A program made the translations under genes and the position numbers. 64,000 nucleotides of DNA, taken from CAVVNC01 sp963750015 (lineage in GTDB: Bacteria; Desulfobacterota; Syntrophorhabdia; Syntrophorhabdales; WCHB1-27). Below are positions 26,002-34,116 of this stretch, piece after piece. The stretch lies in contig CAVVPU010000203.1 in assembly GCA_963750015.1 (NCBI GenBank), forward strand, positions 1-64,000. Direction: 5' to 3'. Position 1 is the stretch's first letter, and each line of letters opens with the position of its first letter. Under the pieces are notes generated by a model, which saw only the letters and a list, made by a program, of their open reading frames with translations, had not been told where the DNA came from and did not search any database.

Positions 26002-26781
26002 TTATTTACCACTATACGTGGGTGTTCTCTTTTCGAGAAAGGCGCTCATGCCTTCCTTCTGGTCCTGCGTTCCGAAGCAGAGGCCGAAGGCCTCGGCTTC
26101 GAAATCGAGCCCCGAGTCGATATCCATGAAAAGGCTCTTGTTGATACAGGCTTTCGCCAGCCGTATACCGACCGGGCCTGCCGAGAGCATCTTGGCGGCA
26201 AGCTCAGTCACGGCACCCATCAATTGATCGTCGGGCACCACCTTGTTGATTATGCCCATCTCATATCCTTCCGCAGCCGTGATGACCTTTCCCGTGAAGA
26301 TCAATTCCTTCGCCTTGGCCAGGCCCACGAGCTTGGCAGTCCTCTGGGTTCCTCCGAAGCCCGGGAGGATTCCGAGGGTCACCTCGGGAAAACCTACCCT
26401 GGCCTTTTCCGATGCATAGATGATGTCGCAGGCGAGGGCAACTTCGAAACCCCCTCCGAGGGCGTATCCATTAACCGCAGCGATCACGGGCTTGCCCATG
26501 CGCTCAAGCTGAGAGATGGCGAAGTGGCCTTTCTGAGAGAAGTCTGCCGCCTCCATGGGGCCCATGGGCTGCATCTCCTGTATGTCCGCCCCAGCCACGA
26601 AAGCCTTGCCGACCCCCGTAACGATCACTACCCTCACCGAATCGTTGCAGGCGAGCTCGGAAGCGGCAGCCGAAAGGTCGTCGAGGGTCGCAGAGTTGAG
26701 CGCATTCATTGCCCTCGGCCTGTTGATCTTGAGAAAGCCGATCGAGTCCTGTATCTCCAGGATGACGTTTTCAAAAGGCAT
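26002..26781 (-). CDS. enoyl-CoA hydratase/crotonase family protein
   Basis: Crotonase of 259 residues, hydrating enoyl-CoA in beta-oxidation-type pathways. The oxyanion-hole segments are visible (GKAFVAGADIQEMQPM and NGYALGGGFEVALACD), as is the catalytic-Glu region EVTLGILPGFGGTQRT. The usual second glutamate corresponds to the Pro-Gly stretch that follows. I use the ATG at 26781 (MPFENVI), seven bases after AAGGGAGG. It lies one base after the thiolase stop. Substrate chain length is unknown. Confidence 0.93.
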   Translation of the reverse strand: MPFENVILEIQDSIGFLKINRPRAMNALNSATLDDLSAAASELACNDSVRVVIVTGVGKAFVAGADIQEMQPMGPMEAADFSQKGHFAISQLERMGKPVIAAVNGYALGGGFEVALACDIIYASEKARVGFPEVTLGILPGFGGTQRTAKLVGLAKAKELIFTGKVITAAEGYEMGIINKVVPDDQLMGAVTELAAKMLSAGPVGIRLAKACINKSLFMDIDSGLDFEAEAFGLCFGTQDQKEGMSAFLEKRTPTYSGK

Positions 26782-26782
26782 C

Positions 26783-28066
26783 TTAGGCCTCCCTTTCAAC
26801 CACCATCGCCATACCCTGGCCTCCGCCGATGCACATGGTCGCGAGCCCGTACTTCAGACCCAAACGTGGCATCTGGTACATGAGCGTCACGATCAGCCGT
26901 GCCCCGGTACAGCCGATGGGATGGCCGATGGAGATTCCGCCGCCATGCATGTTCGTCCGCGCCATGTCGAGCTTGAGCTCCCTGATGTTCGAAATCGCCT
27001 GGGATGCGAAGGCTTCGTTCAGCTCGACCATATCGATCTTATCGAGGGGCAGGCCCGCCCGCTTCAGCGCCTTCTTGACCGCAGGCACAGGGCCGAGTCC
27101 CATATAGGCCGGGTCTACGCCGCCCCCTGCATGGGAGACGATTCTGCCCATGGGCTTTATGCCGAGCTCTTTCGATTTTTCTCTCGACATGAGCACCACG
27201 GCCGCGGCGGCATCGTTGAGGCCCGATGCATTTCCGGCCGTCACGGTTCCGTCCTTCTTGAAGGCGGTCGCCAGCTTGGCCATCTTTTCGAGGGATGTAT
27301 CCATAGGCCGCTCGTCAATCTCGAATACTACGGGCTCACCCTTCTTCTGAGGGATCAGGACCGGCACGATTTCCGGCTTGCACCACCCTTCCTTGATCGC
27401 CAGGCGGGCCCGCTGGTGGCTCACCAGGCCGAACTCGTCCTGCTCCTGCCGGGTGATGCCGAACTTGGCAGCTATATTCTCCGCGGTGAGGCCCATGTGA
27501 TAGCCATAGAAGATCTCCCAGACGCCATCGAGGACCATGAGATCGACCATTTCCGAATTGAACATGCGGGCGCCGAACCTCGCCGCAGGCAGGGCGTAGG
27601 GAGCGAGGCTCATGTTTTCCATTCCGCCGGCGACGATCACGTCGGCGTCGCCCGCCATGATGGCCTGGGCGCCGGTCGCGATTGCCCGCAAGCCGGAAGC
27701 GCACACTTTATTGACCGTATAAGCGTTCGTCTCCTTGGGCACGCCCCCGAAGATGGCTGCCTGCCTGGCCGAGTTCTGTCCGAGGCCCGCCTGGAGCACG
27801 TTACCCATTATTACCTCGTCTACCTCGACTTCTTTGAGAGACGGGTCAAAATCGTAGTATTTCGCTTCGAGATCGGTGTCGAGCTTCCCTTCGAATATCT
27901 CGGGGGCGAATTCTTTGTCTTTTGTCCTCGACGGCCTCAACCCCGCTCTCTTCAGCGCCTCTTTGATTACTAACCCGCCCAACTTGGCGACGGGTACTTC
28001 CTTAAGGCTCTGCCCGAACGAACCGACGGCAGTCCTTGCTGCCGAGACGATGACGACCTCTCTCAT
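26783..28066 (-). CDS. acetyl-CoA C-acetyltransferase (thiolase)
   Basis: Thiolase of 427 residues. The acyl-accepting cysteine is in VNKVCASGLRAI, the NEAF motif in MVELNEAFASQAI, the active histidine in GISIGHPIGCTGARL, and the second cysteine in MCIGGGQGMAMV. It is slightly longer than the usual 390-400 because of an insertion near residues 30-50 (RPSRTKDKEFAPEIFEGK). I start at the ATG at 28066 (MREVVIVSAART), after AAGGGGG. First gene of the thiolase-crotonase-etfBA operon, so it probably acts in the last step of beta-oxidation. Confidence 0.94.
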   Translation of the reverse strand: MREVVIVSAARTAVGSFGQSLKEVPVAKLGGLVIKEALKRAGLRPSRTKDKEFAPEIFEGKLDTDLEAKYYDFDPSLKEVEVDEVIMGNVLQAGLGQNSARQAAIFGGVPKETNAYTVNKVCASGLRAIATGAQAIMAGDADVIVAGGMENMSLAPYALPAARFGARMFNSEMVDLMVLDGVWEIFYGYHMGLTAENIAAKFGITRQEQDEFGLVSHQRARLAIKEGWCKPEIVPVLIPQKKGEPVVFEIDERPMDTSLEKMAKLATAFKKDGTVTAGNASGLNDAAAAVVLMSREKSKELGIKPMGRIVSHAGGGVDPAYMGLGPVPAVKKALKRAGLPLDKIDMVELNEAFASQAISNIRELKLDMARTNMHGGGISIGHPIGCTGARLIVTLMYQMPRLGLKYGLATMCIGGGQGMAMVVEREA

Positions 28067-28362
28067 AAGTACCCCCTTCTTTTCATTATTAAAAAATTCA
28101 CAATCTTTTATCCCAAAGCAATGGGCTTTGTCAACTGCTTTCGGGCAGATACGGGAGCCGCCCGCACAAAGAACCGCCTCCCCTCCCTCAGCCGGCAAAA
28201 AAGGCAGGCGATGAAATCGCCCTCCTCCGCCGGGGGCCGATCGTTACCTTATTTTGCGGAACGCTCTAGATATTGAGCGGATGCGCTGGTCGTCTTTTCA
28301 CCCGCCGTGCCTGTTCCCCTCAAGGCCCCTTCGCTTAATCCACGTCGTTTATCGCCTTTCGC

Positions 28363-29430
28363 TCAAGGCGAGGATTCGCGAGAGACAGGCTTTTTGCCAT
28401 GGCCGTAATCGGTGGCCACAGTCCTTCCCGATTGCCTGATAATCCCTGTAATACAGGGGAGACATTCCGTCGCTCCTTCCTCGGCGATGCATATCTTATT
28501 GGGGTATATCTCGTAGAGCTTCTTATAACGGACAGGTGTTATGTTCGGCATTACCACGTTGGCGCCGCTTTTGAGGGCCCGCTGCCTTCCTTCGGGATCA
28601 ATGCTCGCAAGGGCGGTGGTTGCGGGAAAATGGGTGAAGGGCAGCATCATGCGGGCGACGGCGAGCATCTTGAGAGTCATCTCGACTCCTCCGCCCGTAC
28701 ATCCGGCAAGAGGGGTATGCGCGTGAGGAATGAAGGGGCCCATACCAGCCATCTCCACGTCGAGTCGCTTCAGGAGCAGGATGTCATCGGCCAGGCTGTC
28801 GACAGTCTGCCAGGGAAGCCCCACCATGCTGCCCGAGCCGACCTGAAATCCCAATTCCTTGAGCAACTCGAGACGTCTGATCCTGCCATCGAGGGTCGTT
28901 CCCGGTCGAAGCCGCGAGAAGAGCTCGGGATCGGCCGTCTCGTGCTTCAGGAGGTACCGGTCGGCTCCCGCATCCCGCATAAGGGCATAATCCTCTCTGC
29001 TCCTGTCTCCGACGGACATGGTGACGGCTATATCATGCTCGTCTTTCAGCCGCCCTATCAAACGGGCGAGCATGTCTGCCGTGAAGAAGGGGTCTTCACC
29101 CGACTGGAGCACGATGGTCTTTAGCCCGACCCCTACGCCCTCCCGTGCCGCATCGATTATCTCATCAATCGTCATGCGGTACCGTTCGAGCCTGTCGTTC
29201 TCTCTCCTCAGCCCGCAGTAGAAACAATTCTTGACGCAATGGTTTGAAAACTCTATGATACCGCGGAGATGCACGTCGTTACCGACATGAAGCTCCCTGG
29301 TGCGGTCGGCACAGGAAAAAAGAAGGTCCCGGTCGCCGCCTTCGCTCAAAAGGAGACAGCAGACATCCTCCTTTTCGAGGTTTTCGAGGCCGTCCGGGTT
29401 GCTCAGAATTTCGCTTACTGCGCTCGCCAT
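28363..29430 (-). CDS. hydE: [FeFe]-hydrogenase H-cluster maturase HydE
   Basis: Radical SAM maturase of 355 residues that processes the HydG product during assembly of the diiron subcluster. The SAM cluster motif is Cys65-Cys69-Cys72 in NHCVKNCFYCGLRREN. Other HydE-type stretches are TIVLQSGEDPFF, LLKHETADPELFSRLRPG and ANVVMPNITPVRYKKLYEIYPNK. It lies 127 bases downstream of hydF on the same strand. The third maturase, hydG, is not in the window. Confidence 0.94.
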   Translation of the reverse strand: MASAVSEILSNPDGLENLEKEDVCCLLLSEGGDRDLLFSCADRTRELHVGNDVHLRGIIEFSNHCVKNCFYCGLRRENDRLERYRMTIDEIIDAAREGVGVGLKTIVLQSGEDPFFTADMLARLIGRLKDEHDIAVTMSVGDRSREDYALMRDAGADRYLLKHETADPELFSRLRPGTTLDGRIRRLELLKELGFQVGSGSMVGLPWQTVDSLADDILLLKRLDVEMAGMGPFIPHAHTPLAGCTGGGVEMTLKMLAVARMMLPFTHFPATTALASIDPEGRQRALKSGANVVMPNITPVRYKKLYEIYPNKICIAEEGATECLPCITGIIRQSGRTVATDYGHGKKPVSRESSP

Positions 29431-29557
29431 GGGTCCTTTCCGATCCTCTTATGCATCGGAGTGCCTGCCTTTTCGATCATCCGAATACTCATCGATTCTC
29501 GCCATTTATGCCCATAGTATAGTCCGAACGCCCCGGATGTGGCAAGGTGTACGGTGA

Positions 29558-30787
29558 CTACTCTTCCAATATATGGCGGACCTCGGGGAACGGTTGAAGG
29601 GCTCGGGGCAGGATGCCGAGCACGTGGGCTATGAGCACGCCGTAGTTGACCATGGGCACGCCGGCTCCCGCAGCCGTCATGATCCTGTGGAGCATCTCCT
29701 TTCTGTTTATCATGCAGGCCCCGCAATGGACGACGAGCTTGTAGTCCGAAAGATCGGCGGGAAGCTCCGATCCGCTCGCCCACTTGAAGTCGAGAGCGCC
29801 ACCCACGAGCTGCCTCAGCCACCGGGGGATTTTCACGGTTCCTATGTCATCCTCCACCCGGTGGTGGGTGCACGCTTCGGCGATGAGCACCTTATCACCC
29901 GGCACCAGCTCATCTATGGCCCGGGCCCCTTCGGCTAAGGCCCTGAGGTCTCCCTTGTAACGTGCAAAAAGTATTGAAAAGGAGGTCATGGCCACGTCCT
30001 TCGGTGTGTCGGCAGCAACCTTGAGAAAAGCCTGAGAATCGGTCACGACGAGGCGTGGCTTCTCTTTGAGCGAGGAGAGAGCCGCCTTCAGCTCACGCTC
30101 CTTCACCACGAGGGTCATGGCATCATTGTCGAGGATATCCCTGATGGTCTGAACCTGGGGAAGGATCAACCTGCCTTTCGGGGCTGCGAGATCGATGGGA
30201 ACCACAAGGACCACGAGGTCCGACGGCGAGATGAGATCGCCGAGAATCGTGGGCGTAGTCCAGTCCTTCGGGGCCGAGGCGATCATGGCCATCTTCAGGG
30301 CGTCGATCCCCTCCCCGGTAAGGGCGCTTACCGGAACGACCGGCGCCTGGAACTCTGTGGTCTGTTCCGGTGCGAGGCCCGGGTGGAGATCGATCTTGTT
30401 GAGGACACCCACCACGGGTACCCCTTGTTCCCGTGCTTTCGTGAGGATCTCCCGTTCGTACGTGCCTATCCCTTCCGAGGGATCCACAACCAGGAGCATC
30501 AGGTCTGTCTTTGCCAGGACCGCCAGGGTCTTCCTTATACGGAGGGCCCCGAGATCACCTACGTCGTCGATTCCCGCCGTGTCGATGAGGACAACCGGGC
30601 CGATGGGAAGAATCTCCATCGACTTATAGACCGGGTCGGTCGTGGTACCGGGCACATCGGAGACGATGGCGATAGCCTGGTTCGTGAGGGCATTGATGAG
30701 ACTCGACTTGCCCGCATTTCTCCTTCCGAAGATGGCGATATGGAGCCTGCTTCCTCTCGGTGTTTCATTGAGCGTCTGATCTGCCAT
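29558..30787 (-). CDS. hydF: [FeFe]-hydrogenase H-cluster maturation GTPase HydF
   Basis: Scaffold GTPase of 409 residues that carries the diiron precursor to apo-HydA. The G domain has Walker A GRRNAGKSS (residues 21-29), DVPGTTTDP, IDTAG and NKID. The C-terminal domain holds the cluster ligands: Cys306 in ACTHHRVED, and His354, Cys355 and Cys358 in VVHCGACM, the CxH...HCxxC pattern of HydF. Its start overlaps the end of aspA by 23 bases. Confidence 0.96.
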   Translation of the reverse strand: MADQTLNETPRGSRLHIAIFGRRNAGKSSLINALTNQAIAIVSDVPGTTTDPVYKSMEILPIGPVVLIDTAGIDDVGDLGALRIRKTLAVLAKTDLMLLVVDPSEGIGTYEREILTKAREQGVPVVGVLNKIDLHPGLAPEQTTEFQAPVVPVSALTGEGIDALKMAMIASAPKDWTTPTILGDLISPSDLVVLVVPIDLAAPKGRLILPQVQTIRDILDNDAMTLVVKERELKAALSSLKEKPRLVVTDSQAFLKVAADTPKDVAMTSFSILFARYKGDLRALAEGARAIDELVPGDKVLIAEACTHHRVEDDIGTVKIPRWLRQLVGGALDFKWASGSELPADLSDYKLVVHCGACMINRKEMLHRIMTAAGAGVPMVNYGVLIAHVLGILPRALQPFPEVRHILEE

Positions 30788-32216
30788 GGAGCTTTGTTTC
30801 CTTTCTACCTTTAAGTTTCCGTGCCCCTGCGACTCCGGGCCTCGTCAACTCGGCGGGTGCAAAAATAAGACCGAGCTCTTCATCCGTGAAAAGCCCTGCT
30901 TGCACGGCCGCCTCGCGGATCGTCCTGCCTTCCTTCTCAGCCATCCTCGACAGCTCCGCCGCCCTCTCGTAGCCTATGTATGGTACAAGCGCGGTGGCGA
31001 GGCCGAGGCTCTCTTCCAGCCATCGCCTGCACCGCTCCTCATCTGCCTCGATCTCATCGACGCATCGCGTGCGGAAGAGTGAAACGCACCGGCAAAGGGT
31101 CCGCAGACCCGTGAGGAGATTGAAAGCCACCAGGGGCAAAAACGCGTTCAGCTCGAGCTGACCGCTCGATGCCGCCATAGCTATGGCCTGGTCGAAGCAG
31201 ATTACTTGAAAGGCGACCTGCGTGGTCATTTCAGTCATGACCGGGTTCACCTTACCGGGCATAATCGACGAACCGGCCTGGAGCTGCTTGAGCCGGATCT
31301 CCCCTATTCCTCCTCGCGGCCCGGCAGACAGAAGGCGTATATCCCCCGCGATCTTGGCGAGGTTGACGGCGGCGGCCTTCACGAGGCCCGAGGCTTCCAC
31401 GAAAACATCGGCGTTCTGCGTCACGTCGACGCTGTTTTCCGCTCTCGATACACCGAGGGAGGTGATGGACTGAAGCTCCTCGATGGCACCATAGATGTAC
31501 GCCCTTTCCGCGTTGAGGCCGGTTCCTACGGCCGTACCCCCGAGGTTGACCTGTCGCAGCCGCTCCTCTACCTTGAAGAGGCGCCACCGGTCTCTTGCGG
31601 CTGCTTCTGCAAAAGCGCCGAATTCCTGACCGAGAGTGATGGGAACCGCGTCCTGCATCTCCGTTCGCCCCAGCTTGAGGATGTGGGCGAAAGCCGCCTC
31701 CTTGGCCTGAAAGCTTCCCTGGAGAAGGGCCATTTCTTTGCTCAGGTCGAGGACGAGCCTTATGGCCGCCACCTTGAGAGCCGTAGGATAGACGTCATTC
31801 GTCGACTGAGAAAGGTTGACGTGATCGAGGGGATCGACGAGGGTGTAATCACCTCTGAGACCTCCGAGAATCTCTATGGCTCGGTTGGCGAGCACCTCGT
31901 TCATGTTCATGTTGACCGACGTACCGGCGCCTCCCTGAAAGGCATCGGTGGGGAACTGGTCGAGGAACCTCCCCTCGGCGACATCCCTGGCTGCCTGCAC
32001 TATGGCCGCGCCTATCCGCTCATCAATCAGGCCCGCTTTCATGTTCGCGAGCGTGCACGCCTGCTTTACTTCGGCAAGGGCCCGGATCAGCTCCTCGGGA
32101 GTCGGGAAGCCCGACACAGGAAAATTCTCAACAGCCCGGACCGTGTGAATGCCGTAATACGCTTCCTCGGGTATCTCGACCGTGCCCAGGAAGTCCTTTT
32201 CGATTCGGTAGCTCAT
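30765..32216 (-). CDS. aspA: aspartate ammonia-lyase
   Basis: Homotetrameric lyase of about 483 residues converting aspartate to fumarate and ammonia. It shows the family N-terminus RIEKDFLGTVEIPEEAYYGI, the substrate region LSQSTNDVYPTALK, and the signature loop GSSIMPGKVNPVMTE that carries the catalytic serine. I start at the ATG at 32216; its ribosome site is poor, and an upstream frame lacks family sequence. It overlaps hydF by 23 bases, so the two are one operon. This suggests a link between ammonia or fumarate supply and H-cluster assembly, or simply amino-acid catabolism. Confidence 0.93.
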   Translation of the reverse strand: MSYRIEKDFLGTVEIPEEAYYGIHTVRAVENFPVSGFPTPEELIRALAEVKQACTLANMKAGLIDERIGAAIVQAARDVAEGRFLDQFPTDAFQGGAGTSVNMNMNEVLANRAIEILGGLRGDYTLVDPLDHVNLSQSTNDVYPTALKVAAIRLVLDLSKEMALLQGSFQAKEAAFAHILKLGRTEMQDAVPITLGQEFGAFAEAAARDRWRLFKVEERLRQVNLGGTAVGTGLNAERAYIYGAIEELQSITSLGVSRAENSVDVTQNADVFVEASGLVKAAAVNLAKIAGDIRLLSAGPRGGIGEIRLKQLQAGSSIMPGKVNPVMTEMTTQVAFQVICFDQAIAMAASSGQLELNAFLPLVAFNLLTGLRTLCRCVSLFRTRCVDEIEADEERCRRWLEESLGLATALVPYIGYERAAELSRMAEKEGRTIREAAVQAGLFTDEELGLIFAPAELTRPGVAGARKLKGRKETKLHGRSDAQ

Positions 32217-32281
32217 CGGACGCTCGCTTGAAGTTTTATCACTCCTGCTGCTTGCAGGGTATCCACTTCGAGAAGAATTCA

Positions 32282-32320
32282 GTGCCGGAACCATCGGAAA
32301 GATACCGATGGTTCCGGCAC
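32282..32320. terminator. perfect 16-bp stem-loop after the hydrogenase operon
   Basis: GTGCCGGAACCATCGG (32282-32297) and its exact reverse complement (32305-32320) flank the seven-base loop AAAGATA. It lies between the hydA stop and aspA, where the long hydrogenase transcript should end. No long T-run follows on the minus strand (CTGAATTC), so it may act as a terminator or as an RNA-stabilising hairpin. It could also set different levels for hydrogenase and maturase messages. Confidence 0.65.
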
Positions 32321-32367
32321 GAGCATAATTTTACCTGTCTTTCGATGGGCCCGTCAACGGACGGGGA

Positions 32368-34092
32368 TCAGTAATCCTTGCTCCTCGGTGTATACTTTGT
32401 ATGGAGCAGCTTGTGGGACTTCTGGCCCAAAGGCTCTCCCAGGTATTCCGCATAGATCTGCTTGATCGCCGGATTCTCGTGGGATTTCCTGTTCTTCGAC
32501 CCCTTGTCCTCGGCGTAGAGCGCCTCGGCGCGGAGCCTCCTTTTTTCGTTGCTCACAGGAATCGGTTGGCCTCCACCCGCGACGCACCCACCGGGGCAGG
32601 CCATCACCTCGATGAAATGATACTGAGGCCCCCCTGCTTTGATCTTATCGAGCAGTTTACGCGCATTCCCCAGACCGTGAGCCACGGCAACCCTCACGTC
32701 ACCGACCCCGGCAATGGGAACGACCGCTTCCTTGCTGCCTTCCAAGCCGCGGACGACCTTGAAATCGACGTCTTCCAATGTCTTTCCGGTGAGGATCTCG
32801 TAGACCGTCCGAAGGGCCGCCTCCATCACTCCGCCCGTGGCGCCGAAGATCGTTGCCGCCCCGGTATACTCGCCGAGGGGGTTGTCGTAAGTTTCCTCCG
32901 GCAGATCGAGGAAGGCTATGCCCGCCTCACGTATCATGCGCGCAAGCTCCCTCGTCGTGAGCACATAGTCCACGTCCTGATAACCGCTGTCGCTCATCTC
33001 GGGCCTCGTGCACTCAAATTTCTTCGCCGTGCACGGCATGACCGAAACGACCACCATGTTCGCCGGGTCAATGCCTTCCTTCTCCGCATAATAGGTCTTC
33101 ACCAGGGCCCCGAGCATCTGATGGGGTGACTTGCAGGTGGAGAGGTTGGGGATGAATTCCGGATAGAAATGCTCGGCGAACTTTACCCACCCGGGAGAGC
33201 AGCTCGTAATGAGCGGAAGGGTACCGCCTTCCTTGACCCTCTTGATGAGCTCGCTTCCCTCCTCCAGGATGGTGAGGTCAGCCGCGAAATTGGTATCAAA
33301 GACGCGGTCGAAGCCCAGCCTCCTCACTGCCGCGAGCATCTTCCCGGTGACGAGGGTCCCTGCCGGAAGGCCGAATTCCTCACCGAGGGCGGCCCGGACT
33401 GCGGGGGCATCCTGGACCACAACGAATTTCTTCGGGTCTGAAAGTGCCTTCCATACTTCGTCTACGCTCGATTTTTCCGTTATGGCCCCCACCGGACAGA
33501 CTACGGAGCACTGTCCGCAGTATGCGCAGACCGCGTCAACGAGGTTCGTCTCGAAGGCCGGCTCCACCCTGCTTCCGAACCCCCTGCCCTGAACGAAAAG
33601 GGCACCCACACCCTGCTGTTCCTGACAGACCGTAACGCATCGACGGCAGAGGATGCACTTGTTCGGGTCCCTCCTCAGGGAAGGGGAGCTGTCGTCGATC
33701 GCCCCTCCGCTCTTGGCGCCCGTAAAGGCGACTTCCCGCACGCCCAGTTCCTCGGCCACGCTCTGCAGCTCGCAATTGAGGTTCCGGTCGCACGTCAGGC
33801 ATTCGAAGGGGTGGTTCGAGAGAAGCATCTCGACCGAGAATCTTCGAGCCTTCCTCACCCTTTCATTGCTTGTTCTCACCACCATGCCCTCGGTGGCGGG
33901 TAGGGTGCAGGACGCCTGGAGGTTTTTGTTCCCTTCCACGTCGACGAGACAGACCCTGCACGCACCTATGGCCTGGACCTCAGGCAGATAGCAAAGGGTG
34001 GGTATATGGATGCCCGCCTTTTTCGCGGCCTCCAGGACAGAGGTGCCTTCTTCAACCTGTACTTTTTGTCCGTCTATGGTCAGATTCATCAT
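32368..34092 (-). CDS. hydA: [FeFe]-hydrogenase catalytic subunit HydA (hydrogenase 1)
   Basis: H2-producing or H2-oxidising subunit, 574 residues. The N-terminal plant-type [2Fe-2S] domain has Cys34, 45, 48 and 62. A His/Cys-ligated [4Fe-4S] site follows (HPFECLTCDRNLNC), then 2[4Fe-4S] (CILCRRCVTVC and CAYCGQCSVVC), then the H domain. H-cluster motifs are TSCSPGW (296-302), MPCTAKK (352-358) and EVMACPGGCVAGGGQP (495-510); the tandem Cys pair of the classical TSCCPxW is Cys-Ser here. A small C-terminal SSU-like tail ends LLHTKYTPRS. Last gene of the long minus-strand operon. Confidence 0.95.
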   Translation of the reverse strand: MMNLTIDGQKVQVEEGTSVLEAAKKAGIHIPTLCYLPEVQAIGACRVCLVDVEGNKNLQASCTLPATEGMVVRTSNERVRKARRFSVEMLLSNHPFECLTCDRNLNCELQSVAEELGVREVAFTGAKSGGAIDDSSPSLRRDPNKCILCRRCVTVCQEQQGVGALFVQGRGFGSRVEPAFETNLVDAVCAYCGQCSVVCPVGAITEKSSVDEVWKALSDPKKFVVVQDAPAVRAALGEEFGLPAGTLVTGKMLAAVRRLGFDRVFDTNFAADLTILEEGSELIKRVKEGGTLPLITSCSPGWVKFAEHFYPEFIPNLSTCKSPHQMLGALVKTYYAEKEGIDPANMVVVSVMPCTAKKFECTRPEMSDSGYQDVDYVLTTRELARMIREAGIAFLDLPEETYDNPLGEYTGAATIFGATGGVMEAALRTVYEILTGKTLEDVDFKVVRGLEGSKEAVVPIAGVGDVRVAVAHGLGNARKLLDKIKAGGPQYHFIEVMACPGGCVAGGGQPIPVSNEKRRLRAEALYAEDKGSKNRKSHENPAIKQIYAEYLGEPLGQKSHKLLHTKYTPRSKDY

Positions 34093-34116
34093 TAGGCTCC
34101 TTGTAAGCTAAAAAGT

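Noticed and set aside
28067..28362. A gene or riboswitch upstream of the thiolase gene
   Set aside because: Only a small CAAAGC/GCTTTG stem at 28114-28130 is seen, with no conserved leader structure that I recognise.
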